Assembly: GCA_020848275.1 (NCBI GenBank) | Contig: JADLAK010000020.1 | Span: 1 to 57,493 of the forward strand | Length of the DNA stretch: 57,493 nucleotides | Direction: 5' to 3' | DNA from: Planctomycetota bacterium | GTDB taxonomy: Bacteria > Planctomycetota > UBA8742 > UBA2392 | Part shown: piece by piece, positions 1 to 8,431 of the stretch | Position numbering within the stretch: the first letter of the stretch is position 1 | Layout of the letters: the number at the start of each line of letters is the position of its first letter | Notes under the pieces: generated by a model | The model's input: only the letters and a program-made list of their open reading frames with translations | What the model was told of the DNA's origin: nothing | Database searches by the model: none | Position numbers and translations under genes: made by a program

Positions 1-184
1 GACAGGGATCAAGTGAAGCAAATCGATCGTCAAGGGCGCTGCGCGTGTTGGCGACGGAATCGAAGGTGATCTCGTCATCATCGAGAATCGCCAGTGTGCT
101 CACGCGGTCGCTGATATCCATGCCTACAATCAAGTTTTTCCGATTCGTCGCCACAGCGAATTTGTGCTTAGTAAACTTCTTCAC
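1..184 (-). mobile_element. IS110-family transposase, N-terminal part (cut by window edge)
   Basis: Reading leftwards from a GTG at 182-184, the frame stays open to the window edge (61 codons). It encodes a basic start, then LIVGMDISDRVSTLAIL and a conserved-looking VANTRSALDD segment. This resembles the start of the DEDD/RuvC-like domain of IS110-family transposases, whose first acidic residue lies in a G-hydrophobic-D motif. A good ribosome binding site (AAGGAGA) sits 8 bases upstream of the GTG, which supports the start. The rest of the gene, including the C-terminal serine-containing domain, lies outside the window, so it is unknown whether the element is intact. An IS1111-subgroup member or another RNase H-like protein is possible. 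Confidence 0.62.
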
Positions 185-290
185 GGGTCGGTCTCCTTTG
201 GGCTTAAAGCCCGTTGCGCTTCGAGCGCGTTCCTTGGGAGCACAATAGTGCATCCCGTCGGGAGACCGGCCCACTCATCCCATCTCTGGT
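185..290. other. Non-coding segment between IS110-like gene and ruvA; possible element end
   Basis: This 106-base gap contains a small palindrome (GGGCTTAAAGCCC) and GC-rich inverted words around 205-225. In the IS110 family the non-coding end upstream of the transposase encodes the bridge RNA. The segment is in the right place for such an RNA, but I cannot define its ends or fold from the sequence alone. Confidence 0.3.
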
Positions 291-890
291 TTACATCGTC
301 TGCAACGCCGCACGTACCAGCGCATCGGTCGCCGCAGCGGCCCCGAGTTTCTCGGCGGCCTTGGTAACGGCTTCTGCACTCTTGGTCGAAGGATAACCTA
401 GCGCCAGCAACGCCAGCACGGCGTCCTGTTGTGCGGCGCCGCTCGCGGCGCCCGCGGGCTTAATCGGCGATTTGGGGCCGGCGAACGCCTGCAGCCGGTC
501 CTTCAGTTCGATCACGAGGCGTTCGGCGCGTTTGGGGCCGATGCCTTTAAGGCGTTTCAGCGTGGCGACGTCGCCGGACGCGATCGCGTTAATTAAATCG
601 TCGGGGCTGCCCGCGCACATCATCTGCAAGGCGGTGCTGGGGCCGATACCCTGGACGATCAGCAGCGCGAGGAAAAGTTCGCGCTCGCGGTCGGTCGCGA
701 AGCCAAACAGGCGTTCTTCGCCTTGCTCGGCGTTGATGGTGTGGTGGAGCAAAAGGCGCGTATCGGCGCCGACAATCAGCATGTCGCTGGTCGATAGGGG
801 GACCTGCACGCGATAGCCGATGCCGCCGGCCTCGATGATGGCCAGGCCGGGGATGCTGCGGTGTACCTTGCCTTGCAGGAATTCATACAT
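291..890 (-). CDS. ruvA: Holliday junction branch migration protein RuvA
   Basis: RuvA binds Holliday junctions as a tetramer and loads the RuvB motor for branch migration in recombination repair. The 199-residue product has the usual length and layout. It has an N-terminal OB fold (MYEFLQGKV at the start), two helix-hairpin-helix motifs (VQGIGP near residues 79-84 and KGIGPKRAERLVIELKD near 115-131), a Pro/Ala-rich linker at about 140-152, and a C-terminal domain III (about 153-199) that contacts RuvB. ruvB and ruvC are not adjacent in the window. The gene stands alone on the minus strand between a tRNA and an insertion sequence, so it is probably transcribed from its own promoter. Confidence 0.97.
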   Translation of the reverse strand: MYEFLQGKVHRSIPGLAIIEAGGIGYRVQVPLSTSDMLIVGADTRLLLHHTINAEQGEERLFGFATDRERELFLALLIVQGIGPSTALQMMCAGSPDDLINAIASGDVATLKRLKGIGPKRAERLVIELKDRLQAFAGPKSPIKPAGAASGAAQQDAVLALLALGYPSTKSAEAVTKAAEKLGAAAATDALVRAALQTM

Positions 891-957
891 GCGCGCAATC
901 TATTGTGCGCGTCGCATACCAGCAATATGTGTGGCTTGAACCGAAGTGATTGAAGAG

Positions 958-1032
<75 letters not shown>

Positions 1033-1117
1033 ACTTTTCTGCGCGGCGAGAAGATCGCCGGGTGGGGAATGGTAGCAACCGGCGCAAATCCCGCAATTCC
1101 GCGCCTGCAAAAGCACT

Positions 1118-1143
1118 CGGGGAGAGGCGGTTGCCCCTCCCCG
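1118..1143 (-). terminator. Hairpin terminator at end of metal-efflux operon
   Basis: About 20 bases past the stop of the last lipoprotein gene lies a GC-rich inverted repeat (CGGGGAG...CTCCCCG with a G-T-containing extension), followed on the minus strand by a short T-containing stretch. It is a plausible intrinsic terminator. The T-tract is weak. Confidence 0.5.
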
Positions 1144-1163
1144 GCGTATTGCATGGCCAGTGC

Positions 1164-1625
1164 TTACTTCAGCTTCAGTTCGTAGCCGGCCTTGTTGCCG
1201 CCGATCTCGACCCAGGCCCAGGCCTCCGCGGGCTTGTTCTTGGGCACTTCGCAGTGGCCGTCGAAGTCGTTGTGGTCTTTGGCGTAGTCGGCGGTCTTCT
1301 TGGGGCTTAGTTCCTTGCCGTCCTTGTCGCCGATCCACACGGTGACCTTCAGGTCCTTGTTCTTGTCGCCGGCCAGCCCGGTGTTTACCTCGAACACCGC
1401 CTCGTTGGGCTCCTTGGCGTTGTGGATGTAGACCACGGCCACATCCATGTCGCCGATCTTCTTCTTGCCCAGCTCGAAGCGGTCGCCTTCGTGTTCATGG
1501 TGATCCTTGTGGCCGGCGTCTTTATCCTTGGGCGCCGCGTTGTTGGAGGGCGCGTTGGCGCCGCCGCATGCCGCCAGCGTGATCACGGAAACCAGCACCA
1601 GCAGCAACAGAATCAGGTTTTTCAT
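1164..1625 (-). CDS. Small lipoprotein with His/Asp linker, paralogue of the upstream gene
   Basis: The 153-residue product starts with a lipoprotein signal peptide (MKNLILLLL...) and lipobox LAAC, with the lipidated Cys at residue 20. A short linker rich in Lys, Asp and His (DAGHKDHHEHEGDR) follows, then a compact, probably beta-rich domain. The ATG at 1625 is chosen because it directly begins the signal peptide and has AAAGGA six bases upstream. The signal peptide is almost identical to that of the next gene upstream (1712-2155), and both mature parts share the ELGKKKIGD/DLGKKKVGD motif, so they are tandem paralogues. Lying at the end of a metal efflux operon, the His-rich linker suggests periplasmic or surface metal binding. 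That is an inference, and I recognise no named family. Confidence 0.85.
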   Translation of the reverse strand: MKNLILLLLVLVSVITLAACGGANAPSNNAAPKDKDAGHKDHHEHEGDRFELGKKKIGDMDVAVVYIHNAKEPNEAVFEVNTGLAGDKNKDLKVTVWIGDKDGKELSPKKTADYAKDHNDFDGHCEVPKNKPAEAWAWVEIGGNKAGYELKLK

Positions 1626-1646
1626 AGCGATCCTTTCGGGAAGCAT

Positions 1647-1674
1647 TAAGGGCCGGGATTATCCCCGACCCTTA
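1647..1674 (-). promoter_or_regulatory. Intercistronic hairpin between tandem lipoprotein genes
   Basis: TAAGGGTCGGG and CCCGGCCCTTA (minus-strand reading) form an 11-bp stem with a 6-base loop and one G-T pair, between the two paralogous lipoprotein genes. It could act as a partial terminator or an mRNA-stabilising hairpin that sets the ratio of the two products. No T-tract follows. Confidence 0.5.
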
Positions 1675-1711
1675 TACCAAGCCCGTTTGCGGCGGCGAAA
1701 AAAGACCGGCA

Positions 1712-2155
1712 CTACTTCACGACCACGTCCCAGGATTCCTTCTTGTCGCCGATTTCGACGAAGAGCTTCGCCTTGCCTGCCTTGGCCTTGGCGAGTTCGA
1801 CGTGGCAATCCCACAGCTTTTCGTCTCCGTTCCATTCGCCTGTTTTCTTGGGCGAAATTTCCTTACCGTCCTGTTCGGCCCAGAACTTGACGTCGATTTT
1901 GTCGCCGCTGACCTTGACCTCGGCGACGCCTTCCTTTCCAACCTTCCACTCGTCGACCCCGACTTCAACGTCGCGATCACCAACCTTCTTCTTGCCAAGG
2001 TCGGTCATTTTGCCGTGTTCGTCGCCGTGGCCGTGATCTTTGTGCCCGCCATCAGTCTTGGGCGCGTTATTCACCGGCGTGTTGTTGGCGCCGCCGCAAG
2101 CCGCAAGCGTGATCACGGAAACCAGCACCAGCAGCAACAGTGTCAACTTTTTCAT
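1712..2155 (-). CDS. Small His-linker lipoprotein of the metal-efflux operon
   Basis: The 147-residue product has a lipoprotein signal peptide (lipobox LAAC, Cys20), a linker with the metal-binding-looking run HKDHGHGDEHGK, and a domain of about 95 residues. It is homologous to the following gene. The two differ in the linker and in parts of the domain, so the duplication is not recent at protein level, although the first 22 residues are nearly identical. The ATG at 2155 follows AAGGAGA at good spacing. It lies 23 bases downstream of the RND pump gene and is probably co-transcribed. Role inferred: metal sequestration or hand-over at the outer membrane. Direct functional evidence is absent. 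Confidence 0.85.
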   Translation of the reverse strand: MKKLTLLLLVLVSVITLAACGGANNTPVNNAPKTDGGHKDHGHGDEHGKMTDLGKKKVGDRDVEVGVDEWKVGKEGVAEVKVSGDKIDVKFWAEQDGKEISPKKTGEWNGDEKLWDCHVELAKAKAGKAKLFVEIGDKKESWDVVVK

Positions 2156-2178
2156 GCGCGTTTCTCCTTGGTTAGGGA

Positions 2179-5100
2179 TTAGAGGCCGGACTTCTCTGTT
2201 TTGCTTTCGATGATTTCTTTGGGTCCAAACAGCGAAAAAGCGGCGGGCACCACCACCAGGTTGAGGAAGGTTGAGGTCACAAGGCCGCCAAGCACCACGA
2301 CAGCCAGCGGCGCGAGCAGTTCGCTGCCGGGCTCGCCCGCGGCCAGCGCCAGCGGAATGAGGCCGAGCACGGCGGCCAGCGCGGTCATCAAGATGGGCAC
2401 AAGGCGTTCCTTGGAGCCCTGCAGGATGGCTTGGCGGCGGTCCATGCCGTCGCGCATCAGGTGCTGGTAGTGGGCGACGAGCAGAATGCCGTTGCGCACC
2501 GCGATGCCGAACAGCGTCACGAAGCCCACCATGCTCGCGATGCTGATGACCGGCGCGATGTAACGCCCGCCGACGCCCAAGAGCGCCAGCGTGTTGCCGA
2601 GGACGTCGCGCGTGGCCGTCAGGTAGACCGCGACCACGCCGCCGATCAGCGCCAGCGGGAGGTTGAGCATGACCAGCGCCGCCGAACGCCAGTTGCCCAG
2701 CGCCATGTAGAGGAGGAAGAAGATCGCCAGGATTGCGCCCGCGCCCATGACCAGGATCGTCTGGCTTGCCGACTGCTGGGCCTCAAACTGCCCGCCATAA
2801 TGCACGCTGTAGCCGTATTTATTGACGATGGGGTCCACTTTTTCGCGCACCTGGCGCACGAGGTCGCCGAGGTTGTAGCCCTCGGCCACGTTGCACGAGA
2901 TCGCCGCTTTGCGGCGCGCGTTGTCGCGCGCGATCAGGTTGCTGGCGCTCTCGACGCCGATGTCGGCGACTTCCCACAGCCGCGCGCGCGTGCCGCCCTT
3001 GCCGACCAGCACGAGGTCGCGGATTTGCGCGGGCGTCGCGCGTTCTTCAGGCGCCAGGCGCACGAACATGGCAAAACGCCGCGCACCCTGGTTGATCTCG
3101 GCGGCGTGGATGCCGGAGATCGCGGCCTCGACCTGCTCGGCGGCGGTCACGGGGGTAAGGCCGAAGCGCGCGAGATCGGCGTGGCGGTAGCTGATGGGCA
3201 CCGTGTCGATCATGATTTCGCGGTTGGCGGTGATGTCGCGCGCGCCGGGCACGGCCTGTATCGCCGCTTCGACTTCCTTGGCGATCTTGCGTAGGGTCGG
3301 CAGGTCGTCGCCGTAGACGTTGATGGCCAGCGCGGCGGGCGTGCCCGACAGGATGTGGCTCAGGCGGTGCTCAATGGGCTGGCCGACCATGGTGGTGATG
3401 CCGGGGATGCTCGCCAGCACTTTGTCGATTTCGCGGCGGACGTCCTCCTTGTGAAAACCGGGTTTGACGCCGACCTCGATTTCGGTGCTGCTGGCGGGTT
3501 CGGCGTGTTCGTCGCGTTCAGCGCGGCCGGTGCGGCCGACCACGCCGTTTACGCCGGGGATTTCCGCCAGTTGCAGCTCGACGCCGCGTGCGAGGCGCAC
3601 GCTTTCGTCCAGCGACGTTCCCGGCGGCGCCATCAGAAAGACCGTGAACGTGCCCTCGTTAAAGTCAGGCAAAAACCGCGTGCCGAACGTGCCGGCGAAC
3701 CACAGGCTTGCCGCCGACGCGATCAGCGCCGCCGTCGGCAGCGCCCACTTGAGCTTCAGCGCCAGCCGCAGCGTCGGGTCGTACAGGCGCTTGAGCAAAC
3801 GCACCAGCGGGCCCTCGTGCTCGTGGCCGCCCTTGGCGCGGCGCAAAAGCAGCTTGCACAGCGCGGGCGTGACCGTCAGCGCGACCGCAAGCGAGGCCAT
3901 GATCGAGAGGATGTACGCCAGCCCCAGCGGCCGGAAGAAGCGGCCCTCGAGCCCGCCCAAGAACAGCAACGGCACGAACACGATGCAGATGATGATCGTG
4001 GCGAACACCACGCTCGAGCGGATTTCGTTGCTGGCGTCAAACACCACCCGGATGTGGGGTTTGCGCTGCTCGTCGGGCAACGCGCGGTTTTCTCGCAATC
4101 TTCGGAAGACGTTTTCGACGTCGATGATCGCGTCGTCGACCAGCTCGCCGATGGCGACCGCGAGCCCGCCCAGCGTCATCACGTTGATGTTGAGGCCCAT
4201 CGCCCAGAGCAGCAGCAACGCGACCGCCAGCGACAGCGGCAACGCCGTGAGGGTGATGAGCGTGGTGCGCACGTTCATCAGGAAAAGCACCAGCAGCACC
4301 GCGACGAAGATCGCGGCCTCGACAAGCACGTGCGTCAGGCGTTCCAGCGACAGGTTGATGAAATCCGCCTGGCGCATGACATGGCGGTTGATGCGCAGGC
4401 CGTTTGGCGCAGCCTTCTCGGCGTCGTCGAGCGCGAGGTCGACGCGCTGCGTGAGTTCGAGGGTGTTGGTGCCCGGGTTTTTCTGGATGCCGACCACGAC
4501 CGCGGGAAAGCCGGCTTCGGTGCCCGCGCCGCGTTTGGGCGCGCCCGCAAGCACGACATCGGCCACGTCGCCGATGGTCACGGTCGCGCCCTCATGTTTG
4601 CGGATCATGGTGCGTTTGATGTCGTCGACGCTTTGCACACGGCCGGTCTGGCGCAGGGGCAGCTCGAGCCCGTCGACATTGGGCAGGTAACCCGCGCCCA
4701 TGGTGGCGTGCGCGCGCCGGGCGGCGTCGGCGACGTCGCCGACTGTGAGGCCGTAGAGCGCGAGGCGATCCTGCTTGACGTTGACCTGGTACTCGGGGAG
4801 TTCGCCGCCGATGGCCACGACGTTGGCGATGCCCGGGACGCTGAGCAGGCGGTTGCGCAGGTCGAATTCGGCATAGGCGCGCAGTTCAAGGTCGCTGACC
4901 CGCGGCGTGCCCTGTGCATCCATGGCCGAGGAAATCGAGATCAGCATGATCTCGCCGGTAATGGAGGTCACGGGCGCGATCTCGGCGTGGATTTCCTCGG
5001 GCAGGCTTTCGCGCACGGCGGAAAGTTTTTCCGAGACAAGCTGGCGCGCGCGGTAAATGTCCTCGCCGAAGTCGAACTCGACCCAGACGATCGACAGCGA

Positions 5101-5364
5101 AATCGCGCTGGCGCTGCGCACGCGACGCACGCCCGGCAGGCCGTTGACCGAAGTTTCAATCGGGAACGTCACGTTGCTTTCAACTTCGTCGGCGGCCAGC
5201 CCCCCGGCCTCGGTCAATATCACGACCGTGGGAGCGTTGAGTTCAGGGAACACGTCGACGGGAATGCGCGGCAGCGCGTAGCCCGCAAAGACGAGCAATA
5301 CCCCCGCCAGGACCACCACGATGGCCGAGCGTTGGAGCGAAAATGCGATGATGCGTTGGAACAT
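2179..5364 (-). CDS. CusA/CzcA-like heavy-metal efflux RND permease
   Basis: This is the inner-membrane proton-driven pump of a tripartite RND system. The 1061-residue length and architecture are those of the HME-RND subfamily: TM1 at residues 10-28, a large periplasmic loop, a central TM2-6 block, a second periplasmic loop and a C-terminal TM block. TM4 carries the acidic relay stretch GELVDDAIIDVENVFRRL typical of CusA/CzcA-type pumps. The C-terminal NGILLVAHYQHL and ILMTALAAVLGLIPLA segments are also characteristic. The TM4 pattern does not let me decide between Cu/Ag and divalent (Zn/Co/Cd) export. The adaptor and outer-membrane genes lie directly upstream and two His-rich lipoproteins directly downstream. 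A repeat-family insertion (5364-5436) abuts the start codon. Confidence 0.95.
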   Translation of the reverse strand: MFQRIIAFSLQRSAIVVVLAGVLLVFAGYALPRIPVDVFPELNAPTVVILTEAGGLAADEVESNVTFPIETSVNGLPGVRRVRSASAISLSIVWVEFDFGEDIYRARQLVSEKLSAVRESLPEEIHAEIAPVTSITGEIMLISISSAMDAQGTPRVSDLELRAYAEFDLRNRLLSVPGIANVVAIGGELPEYQVNVKQDRLALYGLTVGDVADAARRAHATMGAGYLPNVDGLELPLRQTGRVQSVDDIKRTMIRKHEGATVTIGDVADVVLAGAPKRGAGTEAGFPAVVVGIQKNPGTNTLELTQRVDLALDDAEKAAPNGLRINRHVMRQADFINLSLERLTHVLVEAAIFVAVLLVLFLMNVRTTLITLTALPLSLAVALLLLWAMGLNINVMTLGGLAVAIGELVDDAIIDVENVFRRLRENRALPDEQRKPHIRVVFDASNEIRSSVVFATIIICIVFVPLLFLGGLEGRFFRPLGLAYILSIMASLAVALTVTPALCKLLLRRAKGGHEHEGPLVRLLKRLYDPTLRLALKLKWALPTAALIASAASLWFAGTFGTRFLPDFNEGTFTVFLMAPPGTSLDESVRLARGVELQLAEIPGVNGVVGRTGRAERDEHAEPASSTEIEVGVKPGFHKEDVRREIDKVLASIPGITTMVGQPIEHRLSHILSGTPAALAINVYGDDLPTLRKIAKEVEAAIQAVPGARDITANREIMIDTVPISYRHADLARFGLTPVTAAEQVEAAISGIHAAEINQGARRFAMFVRLAPEERATPAQIRDLVLVGKGGTRARLWEVADIGVESASNLIARDNARRKAAISCNVAEGYNLGDLVRQVREKVDPIVNKYGYSVHYGGQFEAQQSASQTILVMGAGAILAIFFLLYMALGNWRSAALVMLNLPLALIGGVVAVYLTATRDVLGNTLALLGVGGRYIAPVISIASMVGFVTLFGIAVRNGILLVAHYQHLMRDGMDRRQAILQGSKERLVPILMTALAAVLGLIPLALAAGEPGSELLAPLAVVVLGGLVTSTFLNLVVVPAAFSLFGPKEIIESKTEKSGL

Positions 5365-5436
5365 GTCTCGTGCCTCGTGTCGCGTGTCTCGTGTCGAATC
5401 CCTGAGGCGGGACTCGTGACACGGGACGCGCGACGG
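5364..5436. repeat. Stuttered CTCGTGTC/GACACGGG repeat (family G, copy 1)
   Basis: Near-tandem words (CTCGTG, CTCGTGTCG, GTGTCTCGTGTCG) are followed after a spacer by GACTCGTGACACGGGACGCG. The repeat fills the whole gap between adaptor and pump genes and touches the pump's ATG. A related block occurs at 23096-23160. Confidence 0.7.
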
Positions 5437-5439
5437 CCG

Positions 5440-6960
5440 TTAATCGTGCGTGGCTCCCGCGTGCCAGGTGCCGTCGGCGTGGAAGTGCCCGATGCCCGTG
5501 GGTTTGCCCGTGCCCGTCAATTTCAGTTCGTACACGCCGGCCAGGACGACCTCGTCGCCCTCGGAAACTTCCGTTTCGACGACAATCCAGCGGCCGTCGC
5601 TCATGCCGAATTCCGGCGTGATGCGGATAACCTTGTCAGGGTTGAATGGGTCTCGGCGGAACACAACTCGCTGGAGTTCGTCACGCACAACACTCGCCAC
5701 CGGCACCGCGTTTTTGGCTTCGTCCGTCGTTTTCAGCGTGACCTCAACCTCGACAGCAATGCCCGGGCGCGCCCAGGCCGGCGTCGACGCCGGGCGCACA
5801 ATCACGTCCATCACGCGTTCGTCGGGGTCGGCCTCCAGCGCAAGCGCAATTTTGCCCGCCATCGCACCGGCTCCGAGTTCGCCGCCCGGCACCAGCACGC
5901 GGGCGTCAAGCCCGTCGGCCAGGCGCGAGATGTCGGCCTGCAAGGCCTTGGCGCGCACTTGCAGCCGTGAGGGGTCGAACAGCGTCAGCACCGCCTCGCC
6001 CTCGGCCGCCAGCACTGTGGACGCCAGGTTCACCGTGCGGACGATGCCCGCAAAAGGCGCGCGGATTTCCAGCGACGTGAGATTGCGCCAGTGCGGCACG
6101 CCCGCGGATTCCTTCTTCAAATCGTCGATATCAAGGCCGCTCAGCGCCGCGGCGCGGCCCAGCGCGAGGTCAAACGCGCGCGTTGCGGCGTCGCTTTCGG
6201 CGTGCGCCTGCTTGAGGTCGAGTTCGGCGGTCGCGAGCGCGCCTGTCGCCTGTTCGGCCTCGATGCCGACGTCGGCGCGGTCGCGTGCAATCTGGGCGCG
6301 CGTCTGGCGCTGTTCGGCGACGGTTGCGCGCGTCTCCGCCAGCCTGGTGCGTGCGTCGAATACTTCCGAGGCGCGGGCCGCACCCTGTTCGCGCAACTTT
6401 TCGAGGTCCGCCACGCGGGTTTCCCAAAGCACTTGTAGCGCCACGAGGTCCGCCTCACGCGCCTGCGCCGCCGCATCCTGGGAGGCGGCGGCTTCCAGCC
6501 GCGTCTTGGAGAGTTCGACGTTGCGCGAGGCGAGGTCGCGCGCGGTGGTTTTTGACGTAACGTTCAAAATCGCGGCGCTGCGTTCGACATCGGCTTGGGC
6601 GATCGCCTGTTGCTCGGCAAGCCAGGCAGGGGAGTCGAGCTTGAACAACAGCGCGCCGTCGGCCACGCGCTGGTATTGCTGCACGCGCAGGCCCACGCGG
6701 CCCGAAAGCGGCGCACGCACTTCAAGCGTCGCTTCCGCGCTTGCTTCAAGGCGGCCCGGCAGGCGCAAGGTCTGTGCGACGTGGCGCCGCTCGACCTTGG
6801 CAAAGGTGATGCCGAGGTTCTGTCGCACCTTGGCCGGGATGTCTATGCGGTTGGTGATCACTGGCGCGCCGCCGTGATCGTCGAGAGGGGGCGCAACGGC
6901 AGGTTGCGGGCAGGCGGTGAGCACGAACGCCAGCATCGCGAGGGGGTAAAGTCTTCGCAT
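5440..6960 (-). CDS. RND efflux periplasmic adaptor (CusB/CzcB-like) lipoprotein
   Basis: This membrane-fusion protein links the RND pump to the outer-membrane channel. The ATG at 6960 is chosen because it follows GGAGGA at good spacing and starts a lipoprotein signal peptide (lipobox LTAC, Cys17). A longer upstream frame adds only an unlikely leader. The 506-residue product has a barrel/lipoyl half-motif (LEVRAPLSGRVGLRVQQYQRVADGALL split around residues 75-105), a long alanine/arginine-rich coiled-coil hairpin (about 115-275), a second lipoyl half (LEIRAPFAGIVRTVNL), and beta-barrel and membrane-proximal domains. The C-terminus has several histidines (GIGHFHADGTWHAGATHD), which fits metal export. 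It lies between the TolC-like gene and the pump gene in one operon. Confidence 0.93.
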   Translation of the reverse strand: MRRLYPLAMLAFVLTACPQPAVAPPLDDHGGAPVITNRIDIPAKVRQNLGITFAKVERRHVAQTLRLPGRLEASAEATLEVRAPLSGRVGLRVQQYQRVADGALLFKLDSPAWLAEQQAIAQADVERSAAILNVTSKTTARDLASRNVELSKTRLEAAASQDAAAQAREADLVALQVLWETRVADLEKLREQGAARASEVFDARTRLAETRATVAEQRQTRAQIARDRADVGIEAEQATGALATAELDLKQAHAESDAATRAFDLALGRAAALSGLDIDDLKKESAGVPHWRNLTSLEIRAPFAGIVRTVNLASTVLAAEGEAVLTLFDPSRLQVRAKALQADISRLADGLDARVLVPGGELGAGAMAGKIALALEADPDERVMDVIVRPASTPAWARPGIAVEVEVTLKTTDEAKNAVPVASVVRDELQRVVFRRDPFNPDKVIRITPEFGMSDGRWIVVETEVSEGDEVVLAGVYELKLTGTGKPTGIGHFHADGTWHAGATHD

Positions 6961-7002
6961 GTTTGCTCCTCCAGTGTTTAGCGGGCTGGAAGCCCGCCCC
7001 AC

Positions 7003-8358
7003 TTATTTCTCCTTGGGTGCTTCAGTCTTGAAGTTTGGTCCCGCCAACGCGGCGAGCGCGTCGGTTGCCTCGGCCTCCGCGAGAGCCGCGTCGAGGATGC
7101 GCTGTTTGGCCTCGAGGTGGCTCTTGAGCGCCTCGAGCATCAGCAGCGCGTCGAATTCGCCCAGCTCCGCGCGCCGGTTGGTTTCTTCCATCTGCTTGTC
7201 GACCAGCGGCGCGAGGTTCGTTTCGAGGTCGCCGCGCAACGTGCGTGCGCGCGACAACTGCACCCGCGCAAGGTCGAGGTCGGCGTACAGGCGCAAACAC
7301 GCGGCGTCGAAGTGCGCGCGTGCGGCGCGGCGTGCGGCGATGCCCGCGGCGATGCCCTGTTGGTTCTGGTTGAGCAGCGGGATGGGGATGCCGAGCCCGA
7401 GGAAAATCGCCGACTGGCCGTCGTCGAGTTCGAAACTCGGGCCCAGCCGCAAGTCGGGGTATTGCTTCTGCACTTCGAGGCGCAGGGAATGCTCGGCGAC
7501 CTCGTACTCTTCGCGCTTGATTGCGACGGCGGGCGAGTTTTCGCGGGCGAGGTCGTCGCGCTCGGCGGTCGGCGTCGGCGCAGCATTCAGCGACGGCCTG
7601 AACTCAAGTTGCGCGCTGGGCGCAAGGCCAAGCCACGCCTTGATCTCGCGCCGTTGCTGGTCGACCAGGCGGTTGGTGTCGGCAAGATCGGCGCGCGTGA
7701 GGACCTGTTCGATCGTCAGCAGGCGGCCGTCAGTCGTGTGAAGTTCACCGGCTTTGACCAGTTTGTCCGCGCGGTCAAGCGCCGCATTCACCGCGCGCAG
7801 GTGGTCTTCGATCAAAGCCGCACGACGCAACGTCGCGGCATGGCTGCGCCACAGGGCGCGCAGTGTGATCAGCGTTTCCCACTCGGCGTTGAGCACCTCG
7901 CGCCATTGCACGCGGTGCTGCGCAAAGGCCAAGTCACGTTCGATGCCCGGCCGGCCGGAAAGCGGGATAGTGAAGCTGATGCCCGCGGCGAGTTTCCACG
8001 GCTCGGCGACGCTTTCGAGCACGCGGCCGATCGAGACATCGAACTCGGGATTGTCCCATCGGCCGGCTTCGCGCGCACTGGCAAGCTGCACTTCGGCGTC
8101 GAGGCGTTTGGCGCGAAGTTCCGGGTTGAAAAACAGGCAGATGACCTCGGCTTCCGCGAGGTCGACGCCGTCGGCGGGGTTGTAGACGCGCGGCGCGGCC
8201 TCGCGTTTGGCGAGATCCGCGGCGAACGCGACGACGTCGGGCGCAAACACGTCGCGCTCGCGCCACTCGCGGCGCGCGCCTTCGGGGTCGAGGTCCCAAC
8301 GCTGGTAGCCCTGGCAGCCCGCCAGCAGCAGCAATGAAAGAATGAGTGTGCGTCGCAT
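7003..8358 (-). CDS. TolC-family outer-membrane efflux channel (CusC-like lipoprotein)
   Basis: This is the outer-membrane factor of the tripartite metal exporter. It starts at the ATG at 8358, which directly opens a lipoprotein signal peptide (MRRTLILSLLLLAGC, Cys15). The longer frame to 8394 has no better start signal. The 451-residue product shows the long amphipathic helices and internal duplication typical of TolC/OEP proteins. Each half has a region of the kind LxAxxAxxRP with a GISFTIPLSGRPG or GLGIPIPLLNQNQ segment. It is the second gene of the operon, between the small His/Cys-rich protein and the adaptor. Substrate specificity cannot be read from the channel. Confidence 0.92.
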   Translation of the reverse strand: MRRTLILSLLLLAGCQGYQRWDLDPEGARREWRERDVFAPDVVAFAADLAKREAAPRVYNPADGVDLAEAEVICLFFNPELRAKRLDAEVQLASAREAGRWDNPEFDVSIGRVLESVAEPWKLAAGISFTIPLSGRPGIERDLAFAQHRVQWREVLNAEWETLITLRALWRSHAATLRRAALIEDHLRAVNAALDRADKLVKAGELHTTDGRLLTIEQVLTRADLADTNRLVDQQRREIKAWLGLAPSAQLEFRPSLNAAPTPTAERDDLARENSPAVAIKREEYEVAEHSLRLEVQKQYPDLRLGPSFELDDGQSAIFLGLGIPIPLLNQNQQGIAAGIAARRAARAHFDAACLRLYADLDLARVQLSRARTLRGDLETNLAPLVDKQMEETNRRAELGEFDALLMLEALKSHLEAKQRILDAALAEAEATDALAALAGPNFKTEAPKEK

Positions 8359-8431
8359 CGGTTTCTCGTTCGTTGACCGCGCCAAATGGCGCATGCCCTC
8401 GCGCGGCGCGCGAGGTCACTGAACGAGAAAA

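Noticed and set aside
3355..5970. Long plus-strand open frame (871 codons) opposite the RND pump and adaptor genes
   Set aside because: Its residues are rich in Arg, His, Gln and Asp with no domain pattern, as expected for the antisense frame of GC-rich coding DNA. The minus-strand genes have clear families.
7117..8337. Plus-strand frame of 406 codons opposite the TolC-like gene
   Set aside because: Antisense shadow. No start signal or recognisable protein features.
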